DNA of 49,873 nt from a virus: the IMG/VR virus record IMGVR_UViG_3300046660_000372, positions 1 through 49,873 of that record, one strand, 5' to 3'. The translations under genes were made by a program, and so were the position numbers. Within the stretch, counting starts at the first letter, position 1. Each line of letters opens with the position of its first letter. Positions 14,519 through 23,261 of this stretch are shown piece after piece. The notes beneath the pieces are model-generated. The model had not been told where the DNA came from and made no database searches. It saw only the letters and a program-made list of their open reading frames with translations.

Positions 14519-15385
14519 ATGGAATTAATTAAGAAGCAGATAGAAGACAGTGGGACGCTGAAGCGGTTTACCAATATCATTTCGGTAATTGACAACGTGG
14601 ACGCGGACACCGCTGCCGCCACGTTTGAGGCGGAGAAATATTATTTCCTAAAGGCTGTTTCCAATGGTAAGGATCTCGCAGATTGTACGCCGCTTTCGGC
14701 TATGGGTGTTTTTTTGGATGTGATAAGTGGTGGGCTATCATTTAACCCTGAGTATGATCATGTATATCTGAAATACAGAAATACTAAAATTGCCAGTGGT
14801 GGGAAGGAAAAACGCCTGGTTTATTCTAAGCAGCCATCGGGCAAAGTATATCAATGCCAGCGGGCGGGCTCAATCGCTTATGTGACAAAGGCTGTTATCG
14901 TATACGAAGATGAACAATTCGGCATAGCCACAAACGACGCGGGATTTCACATTATCCGTCATACACTCGTATTCCCCCGCAAAAACACAAATATCATTGC
15001 CGGCTACATATACGTAGTCCTGCCAAACGGCGCGCGTGAACCCTTTTGGATGGACACCACCGACATTGATCGCCTTCGGGGATACAGCGAACGCGACGGC
15101 GGTAATAGTTCGGCTAACGTCTTATATTCCTCCGGCCCCAACAAGCAAATCGACACTGGCTTTTTCCGCGCAAAGCTGATCATTAATGCGGTCAAACCTT
15201 ACAGCAAAACACTAAAGAGGCTACTTAACGAAGTTGACGACAGCCCCGAAGACATTGCAGCACAAGGCCCGCAGGCGCCAACGGTCATGCCGCCGCATGT
15301 GCGTACTGACGGCGCAATGCCCCTGGCCATACCCTCGCCCGCCGGCATCCCCGGCCCCGCCGACGAACACGACGGCCCTTTTTAA
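14519..15385 (+). CDS. recT: RecT-family single-strand annealing protein
   Basis: 288 residues. The core (about residues 50-190) shows the RecT pattern: LSAMGVFLDVISGGLSFNPE near residue 60, where RecT proteins have GLxxNP, then a lysine-rich strand region, AGSIAYVTKAVIVYEDEQF, IIRHTLVF, and FWMDTTDIDRLRGYSERDGG (EI-x-R-x-YS type). It should anneal complementary single strands exposed by the RecE-like nuclease at 16942. The Pro-rich C-terminus ends DEHDGPF, similar in character to the acidic Pro-Phe tail of SSB. It is the first gene of a long rightward operon. Confidence 0.75.
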   Translation: MELIKKQIEDSGTLKRFTNIISVIDNVDADTAAATFEAEKYYFLKAVSNGKDLADCTPLSAMGVFLDVISGGLSFNPEYDHVYLKYRNTKIASGGKEKRLVYSKQPSGKVYQCQRAGSIAYVTKAVIVYEDEQFGIATNDAGFHIIRHTLVFPRKNTNIIAGYIYVVLPNGAREPFWMDTTDIDRLRGYSERDGGNSSANVLYSSGPNKQIDTGFFRAKLIINAVKPYSKTLKRLLNEVDDSPEDIAAQGPQAPTVMPPHVRTDGAMPLAIPSPAGIPGPADEHDGPF

Positions 15386-15409
15386 TAATTCTCAATAAAC
15401 AATAAATCT

Positions 15410-16693
15410 ATGTCCACAACAACACTTCCCGCGCCTGCGCCCCTGCCGCCGGTCATATCGCCGGAACGCTTCGGGGAGTTTATCAAAATACTGGATGTTG
15501 TCAATCAAAACCGTTCCAGCACACTGAACGCGAAAGTTGCTTATCAAAATAAAATGCTGGCGATTTGTGAGGCTGATCCGGCAAAGCCTGGGAAATTCAA
15601 GTTCATTGATATTAAAACTGTCGATGCTGTAAAGTATGAGGCCCTGATTGCCCCGCTGGCGAGGCTTCGCGCAAACCTCATAATGACGGAAGCGGCACAA
15701 AAGGATCGTCGAAAACCTTTTACGGACGACTTCGCTACTATCGTTTCGGCTTTTACCACGGAGGAAAAAGAAACCTTGGGGATGGCAGAAAAGATCAAGG
15801 GCATAGAAGACGCCTGGGAGAAGGAAAAGCTACGCCGCACTACCGCCGCTAAAACGACACAGACAAACGCCATCACAAAGGCGCAGGAAGCGATCGACGC
15901 GGCTACTGCTTTCAAACAGATCATTAACACACAATTTGCTTCCGAAGTCCTGCTAATTATTACGAAGCTGCGCGAAGCCTATTATAAACAAACTCTGGCC
16001 GCCTTTGACGGCTATCTGGTTACCCTTACCGCCTATAACCCCGTTTTGGATCCCGCTACATGGATGCGCATATACTCCCACTGTATTTTTACCTGGACCC
16101 TTCATAAGCCAGATGAAGCCGCCGTCATTTTCGACAAGGCTATTGCCGATGCGAAACCAGTAGTAGAAACAGCATGGGCGACAAAGCTGACCGCGGAGCG
16201 CGACCGGTTGATCGCCCTGGCGCCGGCCCGCAAAACAGAACTGGAAGCCCTGGCGGCGGGGACAACTACACCCTGCGCCGTAACGGAACGTATCGCAGAG
16301 GAAACAAAAACAACCTACACGGCTGTTACACAGCAGGCCATACAGGCCAATCTACAGGCTGAAAGCACCGCGAACGTGGATAAGGTTACCGCTTCATTTG
16401 AAGTAGCCAGCGCCGCCCCTGCCGTCCCTACGCCCCCAATGAAAAAAGGCACAGCGGTAAAGAAAAAGTACAAATGCACAACGCATGCCGCTTTTGAGGC
16501 CATCATTAAAAGCTGGGTAAAAAATGAAATGCCCACCATGTCAATCGACGACATTAACATAAAGCTTTCATTCATGCGCACTGCGGGTAACGCCCGCCTG
16601 AATGCCGGCGAAGTTATAGAAGCTGACGGCCTGATAGTGGAAGACGACGTAAGCACCAGGGCTACGAAAATTACCAACACGCCAAAATCTTAA
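15410..16693 (+). CDS. Hypothetical coiled-coil protein between RecT and the nuclease
   Basis: 427 residues. Residues 100-330 are mostly Ala/Lys/Glu-rich helix, likely coiled coil (KIKGIEDAWEKEKLRRTTAA). A Pro/Lys linker (PTPPMKKGTAVKKKYKCTTH) follows, then a small domain of about 70 residues. The place between annealase and exonuclease is where many phages keep DUF1351-like or other recombination accessory proteins. I do not see a decisive motif, so the function stays open. Confidence 0.65.
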   Translation: MSTTTLPAPAPLPPVISPERFGEFIKILDVVNQNRSSTLNAKVAYQNKMLAICEADPAKPGKFKFIDIKTVDAVKYEALIAPLARLRANLIMTEAAQKDRRKPFTDDFATIVSAFTTEEKETLGMAEKIKGIEDAWEKEKLRRTTAAKTTQTNAITKAQEAIDAATAFKQIINTQFASEVLLIITKLREAYYKQTLAAFDGYLVTLTAYNPVLDPATWMRIYSHCIFTWTLHKPDEAAVIFDKAIADAKPVVETAWATKLTAERDRLIALAPARKTELEALAAGTTTPCAVTERIAEETKTTYTAVTQQAIQANLQAESTANVDKVTASFEVASAAPAVPTPPMKKGTAVKKKYKCTTHAAFEAIIKSWVKNEMPTMSIDDINIKLSFMRTAGNARLNAGEVIEADGLIVEDDVSTRATKITNTPKS

Positions 16694-16696
16694 CAC

Positions 16697-16942
16697 ATGG
16701 ATACTTTAACGCTTGAAAAGGCAAATCAATTATCTGCCAGTATAAAAGCAGCAGAAAAGCATATAGAGAATGTTCAGAAGTCCAGGGCTGGCAGTAATAC
16801 GTCCGTGCAGTATGGCAGCCAAGGGTTTCCGGCTATCGAGCTTTACAGCGACTTCTTTTGCGAAGCCGATTTCATAGACCTGTACTTAATGAGGGCAAAC
16901 GCTTACCTGAATAGCTTAAAAAGACAATTGCAGGATCTGTAA
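16697..16942 (+). CDS. Small hypothetical helical protein
   Basis: 81 residues, starting 3 bases after the previous stop; its last base is shared with the next ATG. Both ends are helical (LEKANQLSASIKAAEKHIEN and YLMRANAYLNSLKRQLQDL). Likely an accessory of the recombination module; no family recognised. Confidence 0.6.
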   Translation: MDTLTLEKANQLSASIKAAEKHIENVQKSRAGSNTSVQYGSQGFPAIELYSDFFCEADFIDLYLMRANAYLNSLKRQLQDL

Positions 16943-17580
16943 TGAATTATTACGACCACCCATACACGTCTAATAGTGACCTGTCTAAGCTGTTTCTGCA
17001 GCTGAAAAACAGGGACTACCAGCAGGAATTCAACAACGCCTATCGTATCGGGACGCTGGTAGATGCCCTGATAACAACCCCCGCCCAGGTGGACTTTGAA
17101 AACCGCACCGTCATTGGTACAAAGTACGGCTATACCCTGGATGAACTGGGCCACGGGCAGAAATGTCGTGATGCCTTTCATAAGGATCGGGATTGCGCCG
17201 ACCTGCTGAAGATATGCACCGGCCAGATGGAAATATACAAATCTGACCACCCGATCGAATACAATGGGATCCGCTTCACCCGCCACATGAAGTGTAAGCC
17301 TGACCTGTATAGCCTGGCCGCCGGCATGGGTCCTGACATTAAAACAACAACGGCCACAAGCCAGGCACAATTTGAGGCGGCCGCTAAGTACTTCCGTTAC
17401 CCCCGCCAGCGGGCTGTATACATGGACCTGACTGGTTTTAAAAAAGATATTCTGATCGGTATCAGCAAAAAGAACTTTCAAATTTTCAAAATACACATCC
17501 GCTGGGGCGACGCCTTTCACATGGAAGGCTGGCACGACTACAGGGAACTGGCGTACAAACACTGGGGGTTAGGATTATGA
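16942..17580 (+). CDS. RecE-like PD-(D/E)XK exonuclease
   Basis: 212 residues. The nuclease signature lies in the middle: RHMKCKPDLYSL supplies the Asp, DIKTTTATS near residues 131-139 supplies the D-x-K, and FEAAAKYFRYPRQRAVYMDL resembles the Q-x(5)-Y helix of the RecE/lambda-Exo group. The N-terminal YRIGTLVDALI block is also typical (G-x-x-x-H/D region). It should resect double-stranded ends 5' to 3' and load the RecT-like protein. It is smaller than RecE and corresponds only to its C-terminal nuclease domain. Confidence 0.75.
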   Translation: MNYYDHPYTSNSDLSKLFLQLKNRDYQQEFNNAYRIGTLVDALITTPAQVDFENRTVIGTKYGYTLDELGHGQKCRDAFHKDRDCADLLKICTGQMEIYKSDHPIEYNGIRFTRHMKCKPDLYSLAAGMGPDIKTTTATSQAQFEAAAKYFRYPRQRAVYMDLTGFKKDILIGISKKNFQIFKIHIRWGDAFHMEGWHDYRELAYKHWGLGL

Positions 17581-17822
17581 TAAACACTTTAGAGCAACAA
17601 CGGGCGTACCTGGTCGAAGATATGAAGCAGAACTGGACATACAACAGCTACAGCGGCATATACACCGATCAGTACGACTTCCGAATAATCGTTACCGCTG
17701 GGGGCTATAACGTATACCGTAAGGACGCTTTTTGCGGGTACTACCTGATGCTGGAAACCGCGAAAATGATCTGCAACATCATTTTAAACGATCGAATCCT
17801 TGGCAAAGCAAAGAACGTGTAA
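17577..17822 (+). CDS. Small hypothetical protein
   Basis: 81 residues, overlapping the nuclease by four bases (ATGA). It is rich in Tyr and Asn with alternating beta strands (DFRIIVTAGGYNVYRKD) and a C-terminal helix. No family recognised. Its end overlaps the next gene by 23 bases. Confidence 0.6.
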   Translation: MINTLEQQRAYLVEDMKQNWTYNSYSGIYTDQYDFRIIVTAGGYNVYRKDAFCGYYLMLETAKMICNIILNDRILGKAKNV

Positions 17823-18213
17823 AAACGCCTTTTGCCGCCGCAAGTGCGTGAAGGGCCGGTCTGAATGCAACACTTGCCGCGCCCGGAAGTACGCAATTGC
17901 AAACCCTATGCGCTATTCCTTTAAGAATCTGCGCAACAACGCCAAACGCCGGGGGATTGCATTTACGCTGACGTTCGCCCAGTTTCAACAATTCTGTTAC
18001 CTCACTGATTACATGGCCGGCAAAGGCAGGTCCAGCGAAAGTTACAGCATAGACAGGATCGATAATAAGCACGGGTACCACTGGTGGAATATTGACAGTA
18101 TGCCGAAGGGCGCCAACAGCAGCAAGGGCACCAAAGTCCTGGACTATAACTACCGCACCGGGTACGCACGCTACAGGACATTCGAAAACGGGAACACAGA
18201 TTTTCTATTCTAA
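17800..18213 (+). CDS. Zinc-finger, HNH-like protein
   Basis: 137 residues from a TTG at 17800, chosen because the four cysteines that follow (CKNAFCRRKC and CNTC) must be included to form a zinc site; the first internal Met would remove them. The C-terminal half has the HNH-type block SIDRIDNKHGYHWWNIDSM followed by GANSSKG, resembling the D-R-I-D-N ... GY ... N ... N ... K pattern of phage HNH endonucleases. A clear first catalytic His is not visible, so it may have lost activity or be a divergent nuclease. Confidence 0.6.
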   Translation: MAKQRTCKNAFCRRKCVKGRSECNTCRARKYAIANPMRYSFKNLRNNAKRRGIAFTLTFAQFQQFCYLTDYMAGKGRSSESYSIDRIDNKHGYHWWNIDSMPKGANSSKGTKVLDYNYRTGYARYRTFENGNTDFLF

Positions 18214-18224
18214 ATCAAATAGTA

Positions 18225-18530
18225 ATGAAAAAGACAGTACTAAAAATAATCAAATCTGCAACCTACAGGAATATTGCATTTTTTTTCTGGACTATGGCTG
18301 GGATTGTACGGTTTTTCGGTTATGGATGGATGTTTTATAAATATGGGTTCGGCAATGGCTTTGATAGCCCCGAAGACAAAGCGTCCGAATTTATTTCAAT
18401 CTCTTTTATCCTTCTGGCCATCTGGCATTATTTCTTTTTTGTCGATCGCCTGTTTTATAACCTCAGCCTTATGATTGCTGCGATTGTTAAAGACCCGACC
18501 GAAAAAGAAAGCAACAAAGTAAACCCCTAA
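18225..18530 (+). CDS. Two-pass membrane protein in the replication operon
   Basis: 101 residues. Membrane segments lie at about 18-40 (NIAFFFWTMAGIVRFFGYGW) and 56-72 (FISISFILLAIWHYFFF), and perhaps 75-88. The C-terminus is charged. A membrane protein among DNA-metabolism genes may serve in host takeover or exclusion. No family is recognised. Confidence 0.55.
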   Translation: MKKTVLKIIKSATYRNIAFFFWTMAGIVRFFGYGWMFYKYGFGNGFDSPEDKASEFISISFILLAIWHYFFFVDRLFYNLSLMIAAIVKDPTEKESNKVNP

Positions 18531-18534
18531 CCTG

Positions 18535-18738
18535 ATGAAATACCAATTTCGCCAGCTTTTGGATCTGGCAACACAAATGCGGAAGCTGCAGCACCGACTT
18601 GAAAAAGCGGATAAGGACCGCGACTTTATCAGCGCTGCAAATATCAAAGCCGAAATGCGGCCCGTAGGCGCAAAAATAGACACCCTACTGCCCCAGTGCG
18701 AAGCAGTAATAAAGGCCGAACAAACCAAAATGTTTTAA
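18535..18738 (+). CDS. Small helical protein
   Basis: 67 residues, almost entirely alpha-helical and charged (LDLATQMRKLQHRLEKADKD), likely a coiled coil. It lies four bases after the membrane protein and two bases before the sulfotransferase-like gene. Function unknown. Confidence 0.55.
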   Translation: MKYQFRQLLDLATQMRKLQHRLEKADKDRDFISAANIKAEMRPVGAKIDTLLPQCEAVIKAEQTKMF

Positions 18739-18740
18739 CG

Positions 18741-19418
18741 ATGGAATTTGTTATCAACTTTTCTGGCGGCAAAGACAGCTGCGCAATGCTGGCTTATTTG
18801 TGCGAGGAATACCCCGACGTAAAAAAGCATGTTGTATTTGCAGATACGGGCTGGGAACACTCCGATGCGGAAGTTTGGAGCCAAAAAATAGCTGCAGGGT
18901 TCGGGCTGGACTTGAACACCGTCCGAAGTTCAACAAAGACATTTCTAAGTATGTCCGAAGCGCGGGGCAAGTTTCCTGGCATGCAGACAAAACAATGCAC
19001 CAGCGATTTGAAACGTGGCCCAATTGCGACATGGATTCGTAGGAATATCCAGGAAACAATGATAGTTAATTGCATGGGCATGCGTGCAGAGGAAAGTGCG
19101 GGTAGGGCTAAAATGAAGGAATGGGCTTTAAACACCAGAGAAAGCAATGGCCAAAGAACTGTATATAACTGGTTGCCCATACACGACTGGAACGAAGCAA
19201 AAGTGATCGGATACCTGGCCGAAAGGCACATCCCATTGCATCCAGTTTATAAATACCTCCGCCGGTTTTCCTGTCGGGTTTGCATATTTATGACACTCCA
19301 TGATCTGCGCCAGGTTAAAATAAACGACCCGGAAGCCATCGAAATTATTTCCCGCATAGAAGACAAGACAAAATTTACAATGTTCCCAGCTGGGCCTATC
19401 AAAAGCCTAATTAACTAA
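18741..19418 (+). CDS. PAPS-reductase-family protein (adenine-nucleotide alpha hydrolase fold)
   Basis: 225 residues from the ATG at 18741. The PP-loop SGGKDS is at residues 8-13, followed by VFADTGWEH (near 34), the substrate-side segment CTSDLKRGP and a MRAEES block. A Cys pair SCRVC lies near residue 175. This is the family of phosphoadenosine phosphosulfate reductases and of DndC-like sulfur-transfer enzymes. Phage members are common, but their substrates are mostly unknown. The neighbour is a DNA methylase, so a role in nucleic-acid modification is possible. Sulfate assimilation proper is less likely in a phage. Confidence 0.7.
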   Translation: MEFVINFSGGKDSCAMLAYLCEEYPDVKKHVVFADTGWEHSDAEVWSQKIAAGFGLDLNTVRSSTKTFLSMSEARGKFPGMQTKQCTSDLKRGPIATWIRRNIQETMIVNCMGMRAEESAGRAKMKEWALNTRESNGQRTVYNWLPIHDWNEAKVIGYLAERHIPLHPVYKYLRRFSCRVCIFMTLHDLRQVKINDPEAIEIISRIEDKTKFTMFPAGPIKSLIN

Positions 19419-19423
19419 CTGAT

Positions 19424-19900
19424 ATGGACATATCATACCAAGGCAACACAAACACGGGAAAGGATGAATGGCTTACACCGCCCGAAATCATTAAGGCATG
19501 CGGGAAGTTCGATCTTGATCCTTGCGCCCCAATAGTCCGCCCTTGGGATACTGCAAAAAAACACTATACCATAGAAGACAATGGGCTGATACAAACCTGG
19601 AAAGGTCGGGTTTGGTGTAACCCGCCATATAATAACTGCCAACAGTGGTTTAACCTATGCGCGGATCATGGCAACGCTACAGGTATATGTTTCGTCCGCA
19701 CCGAAACCCAATGGTTTTTCGATACCATCTGGCGCCGCGCTTACGCCATCAAATTCCTGGAAGGGCGGGTCAATCATTACCACGTCGATGGTACCCGCGG
19801 GGGATCGCCCGGGTTGGGGTCTGTGCTGATAGCCTGGGACCTTAAAAATGCGCAGAAACTTCGGCTTTCAAAGCTTCCTGGAAAATACATTGTTCTATAA
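19424..19900 (+). CDS. Phage DNA N6-adenine methyltransferase (Dam type)
   Basis: 158 residues, normal for the phage Dam family (PF05869 type). Motifs are GKDEWLTPPEI (residues 12-22), FDLDPCAP (about 30), the catalytic NPPYNN near residue 66, and a C-terminal GTRGGSPGLGSVLIAW segment. It should methylate adenines in phage DNA and so protect it from host restriction or mark it. It starts five bases after the PAPS-reductase-like gene. Confidence 0.85.
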   Translation: MDISYQGNTNTGKDEWLTPPEIIKACGKFDLDPCAPIVRPWDTAKKHYTIEDNGLIQTWKGRVWCNPPYNNCQQWFNLCADHGNATGICFVRTETQWFFDTIWRRAYAIKFLEGRVNHYHVDGTRGGSPGLGSVLIAWDLKNAQKLRLSKLPGKYIVL

Positions 19901-19918
19901 CCATTAAAACACTTTGCC

Positions 19919-20245
19919 ATGAACGGGATCGAACTTATTTCCCTGGAAAGGATCCAGCAAAAAACAAAGCACGGTTTCACGCCAGAAAAAGACGCCAGGT
20001 ACACAAACAACCAGCTTTTTTTTGCTGCGGTCTGTTTCCACTATGAAGACGCCGCCATGTACCCCGAAGACTGGGACACAGACGTTTTCGACAAGATTGT
20101 ACGTAAGACCCGAGCCCAGCAGCTGGCGATCGCCGGCGCGCTGTATATGGCTGAAGACGATCGTACAGGTGGTGGCCTATGTCAACCTTACATCCATGAG
20201 TGTGCAAAAATGATCGATAACATTTTAAGCTGGGGCCATGAATAA
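19919..20245 (+). CDS. Phage-associated hypothetical protein (ER-x-x-Q type)
   Basis: 108 residues. It shows the pattern ISLERIQQKTKHGFTPEKDA followed by NNQLFFAAVCFHYE, which recalls a widespread phage and mobile-element family whose members read ER-x-R-Q ... GWT-x-EHD ... L-x-x-AA. No function is established for that family to my knowledge. Confidence 0.55.
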   Translation: MNGIELISLERIQQKTKHGFTPEKDARYTNNQLFFAAVCFHYEDAAMYPEDWDTDVFDKIVRKTRAQQLAIAGALYMAEDDRTGGGLCQPYIHECAKMIDNILSWGHE

Positions 20246-20299
20246 AGTAACAGGCCCGAAGGCGCCCACCCCTGTAACCTTTAAAATGGCTATGTTATA

Positions 20300-21838
20300 A
20301 TGCAGATGCCCCTATCATTATCGGCACCGGTAACCCTTTACCCGCACCAGGGAAGCTTTGTCCTGGACCTGGGGAAAACCGTGGCCGCCTACGATGAAGT
20401 GATAGCGTGCGCAGCAACCGGATCCGGGAAAACTAAGATGTTTATTGCCATCGCCCGCCGGGCAATCGCCAAAGGGAAGACCGTACTTGTTATAACCGAA
20501 TCAAAGAAGATCTACGGGCAAATAAGCCAGGAACTTGAATCCATCGATATTAATGCCGGGGTAGAAAATTTCTATATCCGTAAAAATATTGTCTACCTGG
20601 CCATGTCACAAACGCTGGCAAAGCGGACAAAGATGATCGATAACTTCCGATTCTTTGGTAAAGAACTGCTGGTTATCATTGATGAAGCCCACATAGGGAC
20701 AATGACCAACGTTTTGTTACAGCTGCAGGGGACATTAAAGCTTGGGTTTACCGCTTCACCCGACTGGCGATCGGCCAAACACCTGCCGCTGATATACAAG
20801 GCCCTGGTAGTTGGCCCGCAGCCTGAAGAACTGGTGCAGATGGGTTACCTGGCACCATACCGACACTTCGGCCGTGTGGCCGCCAACATGGATGCCCTAA
20901 AGATTGTTAACGGGGACTTTAGCGAGGAAAGCCAGGAATTTGTATTTGAATCTGCAGCCGTTTACGATAGCCTGGTAGAAGACCTGCAAACCATGAAGTT
21001 TAAAAAGTGCATGGTGTTTACTGCGTCTATAAAGCACTGCAACGATGTATATGAAATGCTGCGCGATCGCGGCTTCCCGGTAACACTGGTGCACAGCCAA
21101 AAGAAAGGATACAGCCTGACTGAGAAGCAAAGCGATTACAACCTTTCCCAGTTTATGTACGGGGACAAGCATATATGTGTTTCCGTGGGGTCGCTTACGA
21201 AGGGTTACGACTTCCCTGCTATTGATTTGGTTGTATTGTTTCGTAAAACAACATCGCTGCCCCTCTATCTTCAAATGATAGGCCGGGCATCCCGTAAGGC
21301 GGACGGTAAAACTCATTTCACTGTATTGGACTATGGCCGCAACCTGGAAACACATTGGGGCTGGGACTACGCCCATGACTGGCAAAAAATGTGGCAGCCA
21401 TCCAAAAAGAAAAAGAAGTCGGCCGAGGCTGTTGCCCCGATAAAGCTTTGCCCTTCGTGCCAGTTTATGTGTGGCGCATCCGTAATGACCTGCCCGAACT
21501 GCGGTTACGCCTTTGTAAAGCCTCCGCCTACACCGCAGGAAACCCAGCTGATAGAGTATACCGAAAAGTATACCATAATGGTAGGCAAAAAAATATCTGA
21601 ATTAACACCCGCTGAGCTTGCTAATTACGCTAAGCTTAAAAATAAAAAGTCATACGCCATGCGGGTAGCCCGGGCACAGGATCAAACCGACCCGAAGGCG
21701 GGATGGCTGGAAGCCTTCGGGCAGGAAATGGGATATAAGCCCGGCTGGCCGCTCGTACAACGCCAGAATTACGAAGCCGACCGCGACGCTGCCGGCAACG
21801 AAATCAAAATAGAGTATTACGATTTTGTATTACGATAA
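20300..21838 (+). CDS. SF2 (DEAH-type) helicase with C-terminal zinc ribbon
   Basis: 512 residues. Walker A is GSGKT (residues 41-45), motif II is IIDEAHI near residue 129, motif III is LGFTASP, and motif VI is QMIGRASRK near residue 336. After the helicase core, a zinc ribbon CPSCQFMCG ... CPNCG (about residues 384-404) probably binds DNA. The type resembles the UvrB/RecG-like DEAD/DEAH proteins found in many phage replication modules. It probably unwinds or remodels DNA at the origin or forks. Confidence 0.85.
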   Translation: MQMPLSLSAPVTLYPHQGSFVLDLGKTVAAYDEVIACAATGSGKTKMFIAIARRAIAKGKTVLVITESKKIYGQISQELESIDINAGVENFYIRKNIVYLAMSQTLAKRTKMIDNFRFFGKELLVIIDEAHIGTMTNVLLQLQGTLKLGFTASPDWRSAKHLPLIYKALVVGPQPEELVQMGYLAPYRHFGRVAANMDALKIVNGDFSEESQEFVFESAAVYDSLVEDLQTMKFKKCMVFTASIKHCNDVYEMLRDRGFPVTLVHSQKKGYSLTEKQSDYNLSQFMYGDKHICVSVGSLTKGYDFPAIDLVVLFRKTTSLPLYLQMIGRASRKADGKTHFTVLDYGRNLETHWGWDYAHDWQKMWQPSKKKKKSAEAVAPIKLCPSCQFMCGASVMTCPNCGYAFVKPPPTPQETQLIEYTEKYTIMVGKKISELTPAELANYAKLKNKKSYAMRVARAQDQTDPKAGWLEAFGQEMGYKPGWPLVQRQNYEADRDAAGNEIKIEYYDFVLR

Positions 21839-21850
21839 ACCAAACCGCAC

Positions 21851-22732
21851 ATGAAACAAAAATTCAGGGAAATACACCTTTCCAAAAAGAACAAAATCCG
21901 TTTGGAAACTATCAACAGCATTATAGAGGAATACCAGGCCCAAGGGTACCGGTTGACATTGCGCCAGCTGTATTACCAGCTGGTTTCAAGGGACATTATT
22001 CCCAATCAGCAGAAAGAGTATTCAAAGCTTTCTATACTGTTAAAAGAAGGCCGCATGGCGGGTATAGTTGACTGGGATGCAATAGAAGACCGCCTACGGG
22101 TCCCGTCTTCGCCGTCATCATTCGATGGGCCGGAAGCTATTCTGGATGCATGTATTTCTCAATACATGTTGCCGCGCATGAAGGATCAGGCCGTGTACGT
22201 CGAAGTTTGGGTGGAAAAAGACGCATTGTCAGGGGTCCTTAAAAGAGTAACGGAAAAGTATCATATCCCAATCCTGGTTAATCGCGGGTACAGCAGTGCG
22301 TCAGCCATGTACGACGCATATGAACGATTTACCGAAGCCAGTGAAAACGGGCAATCAATTCGAATTCTTTACCTGGGGGACTATGACCCGTCCGGCATCG
22401 ATATGATCCGGGACATTAAAACACGTACGCTTGAATTCATCGGCGCCGATGATGTGGACTTCGATATTATCCCTATCGCCTTAACAAAGAAGCAAATCCA
22501 ACAGTACAACCCACCACCTAACCCAGCAAAAATGAGCGACCCCCGTGCAGGCGACTACGTAAAAGAAAATGGCAAAACCAGCTGGGAAGTGGACGCCTTG
22601 AAACCTGAAATATTAAACGCGGTCCTTACAAGGAATATAGAAGCCCTAATAGATACCGACCTGTACGAAGATATAGTAAGCCAGGAAGCGGAAGGCACGG
22701 CAAAACTAAGATCACTTAAGCAATACCTGTAA
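21851..22732 (+). CDS. Toprim-domain protein related to Topo VI-A/Spo11
   Basis: 293 residues. The N-terminal winged-helix segment is LTLRQLYYQLVSRDIIPNQQ (residues 32-51), where Topo VI-A carries its active Tyr region. The Toprim domain has VEVWVEKDAL with its catalytic Glu near residue 121, and LGDYDPSGIDM with the D-x-D pair near residue 177. SWEVDAL near 247 is another family mark. It is shorter than Topo VI-A and has no B-subunit partner here. Such solo proteins occur in phages and mobile elements with unproven function. Confidence 0.7.
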   Translation: MKQKFREIHLSKKNKIRLETINSIIEEYQAQGYRLTLRQLYYQLVSRDIIPNQQKEYSKLSILLKEGRMAGIVDWDAIEDRLRVPSSPSSFDGPEAILDACISQYMLPRMKDQAVYVEVWVEKDALSGVLKRVTEKYHIPILVNRGYSSASAMYDAYERFTEASENGQSIRILYLGDYDPSGIDMIRDIKTRTLEFIGADDVDFDIIPIALTKKQIQQYNPPPNPAKMSDPRAGDYVKENGKTSWEVDALKPEILNAVLTRNIEALIDTDLYEDIVSQEAEGTAKLRSLKQYL

Positions 22733-22747
22733 TGATAACAATATTCC

Positions 22748-22775
22748 GCAGGGCCGGTATACTTGCCGGTCCTGC
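22748..22775 (+). promoter_or_regulatory. Hairpin between the Toprim gene and the next start
   Basis: GCAGGGCCGG (22748-22757) pairs with CCGGTCCTGC (22766-22775) with one G-U pair around an eight-base loop. No T run follows. It lies in the 71 bases before the ATG at 22804 and is one reason to prefer that start, since the earlier ATG at 22732 would put this hairpin inside the gene. It may tune mRNA stability or translation. Confidence 0.45.
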
Positions 22776-22803
22776 AAAGCACCCAAAAAAACAATCGACC
22801 AAA

Positions 22804-23238
22804 ATGACAAAACGAAAGATTTATGTAGCAAGCAGCTGGCGCAATGAGCACCAGCCGGAAGTAGTAGGAATGCTTCGGGAGCTGGGGCACGAAGTGTACG
22901 ACTTTAAGAATCCACCGAACGGTACCGGCTTTGCGTGGTCAAGTATTAACCCAAATTGGATGAACTGGACAAGCCGGGAATATTTAGAAGCTTTGAAACA
23001 TCCGTTAGCAGTAGCCGGTTTTAAATCCGATTTCGATGGCATGCAATGGGCAGATACTTGTGTTATGGTCCTGCCGTGCGGCCGGTCGGCCAATACGGAA
23101 GCGGGCTGGATGAAGGGCGCCGGCAAAGAGGTTATTGTATTTATACCAATCCCGCAGGAACCTGAATTGATGTACAAAATATACGACAGGATCTATTATC
23201 GTTTCGGTGACCTGGGAGCGGCCTTTGTAATTATTTAA
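22804..23238 (+). CDS. Nucleoside 2-deoxyribosyltransferase-like protein
   Basis: 144 residues from ATG 22804 (MTKRKIYVASSWRNEHQPEV); an ATG at 22732 would add 24 residues unlike the family. The N-terminal beta strand and loop (IYVASSWRN), LRELGHEVYDF, and the late SANTEAGWMKGAGKEVIVF segment fit the nucleoside deoxyribosyltransferase fold, with Glu in NTEAGW as the likely nucleophile. In phages this family may make or recycle unusual deoxynucleosides. The substrate cannot be read from the sequence. Confidence 0.65.
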   Translation: MTKRKIYVASSWRNEHQPEVVGMLRELGHEVYDFKNPPNGTGFAWSSINPNWMNWTSREYLEALKHPLAVAGFKSDFDGMQWADTCVMVLPCGRSANTEAGWMKGAGKEVIVFIPIPQEPELMYKIYDRIYYRFGDLGAAFVII

Positions 23239-23261
23239 ACACCACGTCCAATATTTTACCA

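Noticed and set aside
16903-17562. 219-residue minus-strand ORF opposite the RecE-like nuclease
   Set aside because: The plus-strand frame has clear nuclease motifs and coupled starts; the minus frame has no recognisable domain.
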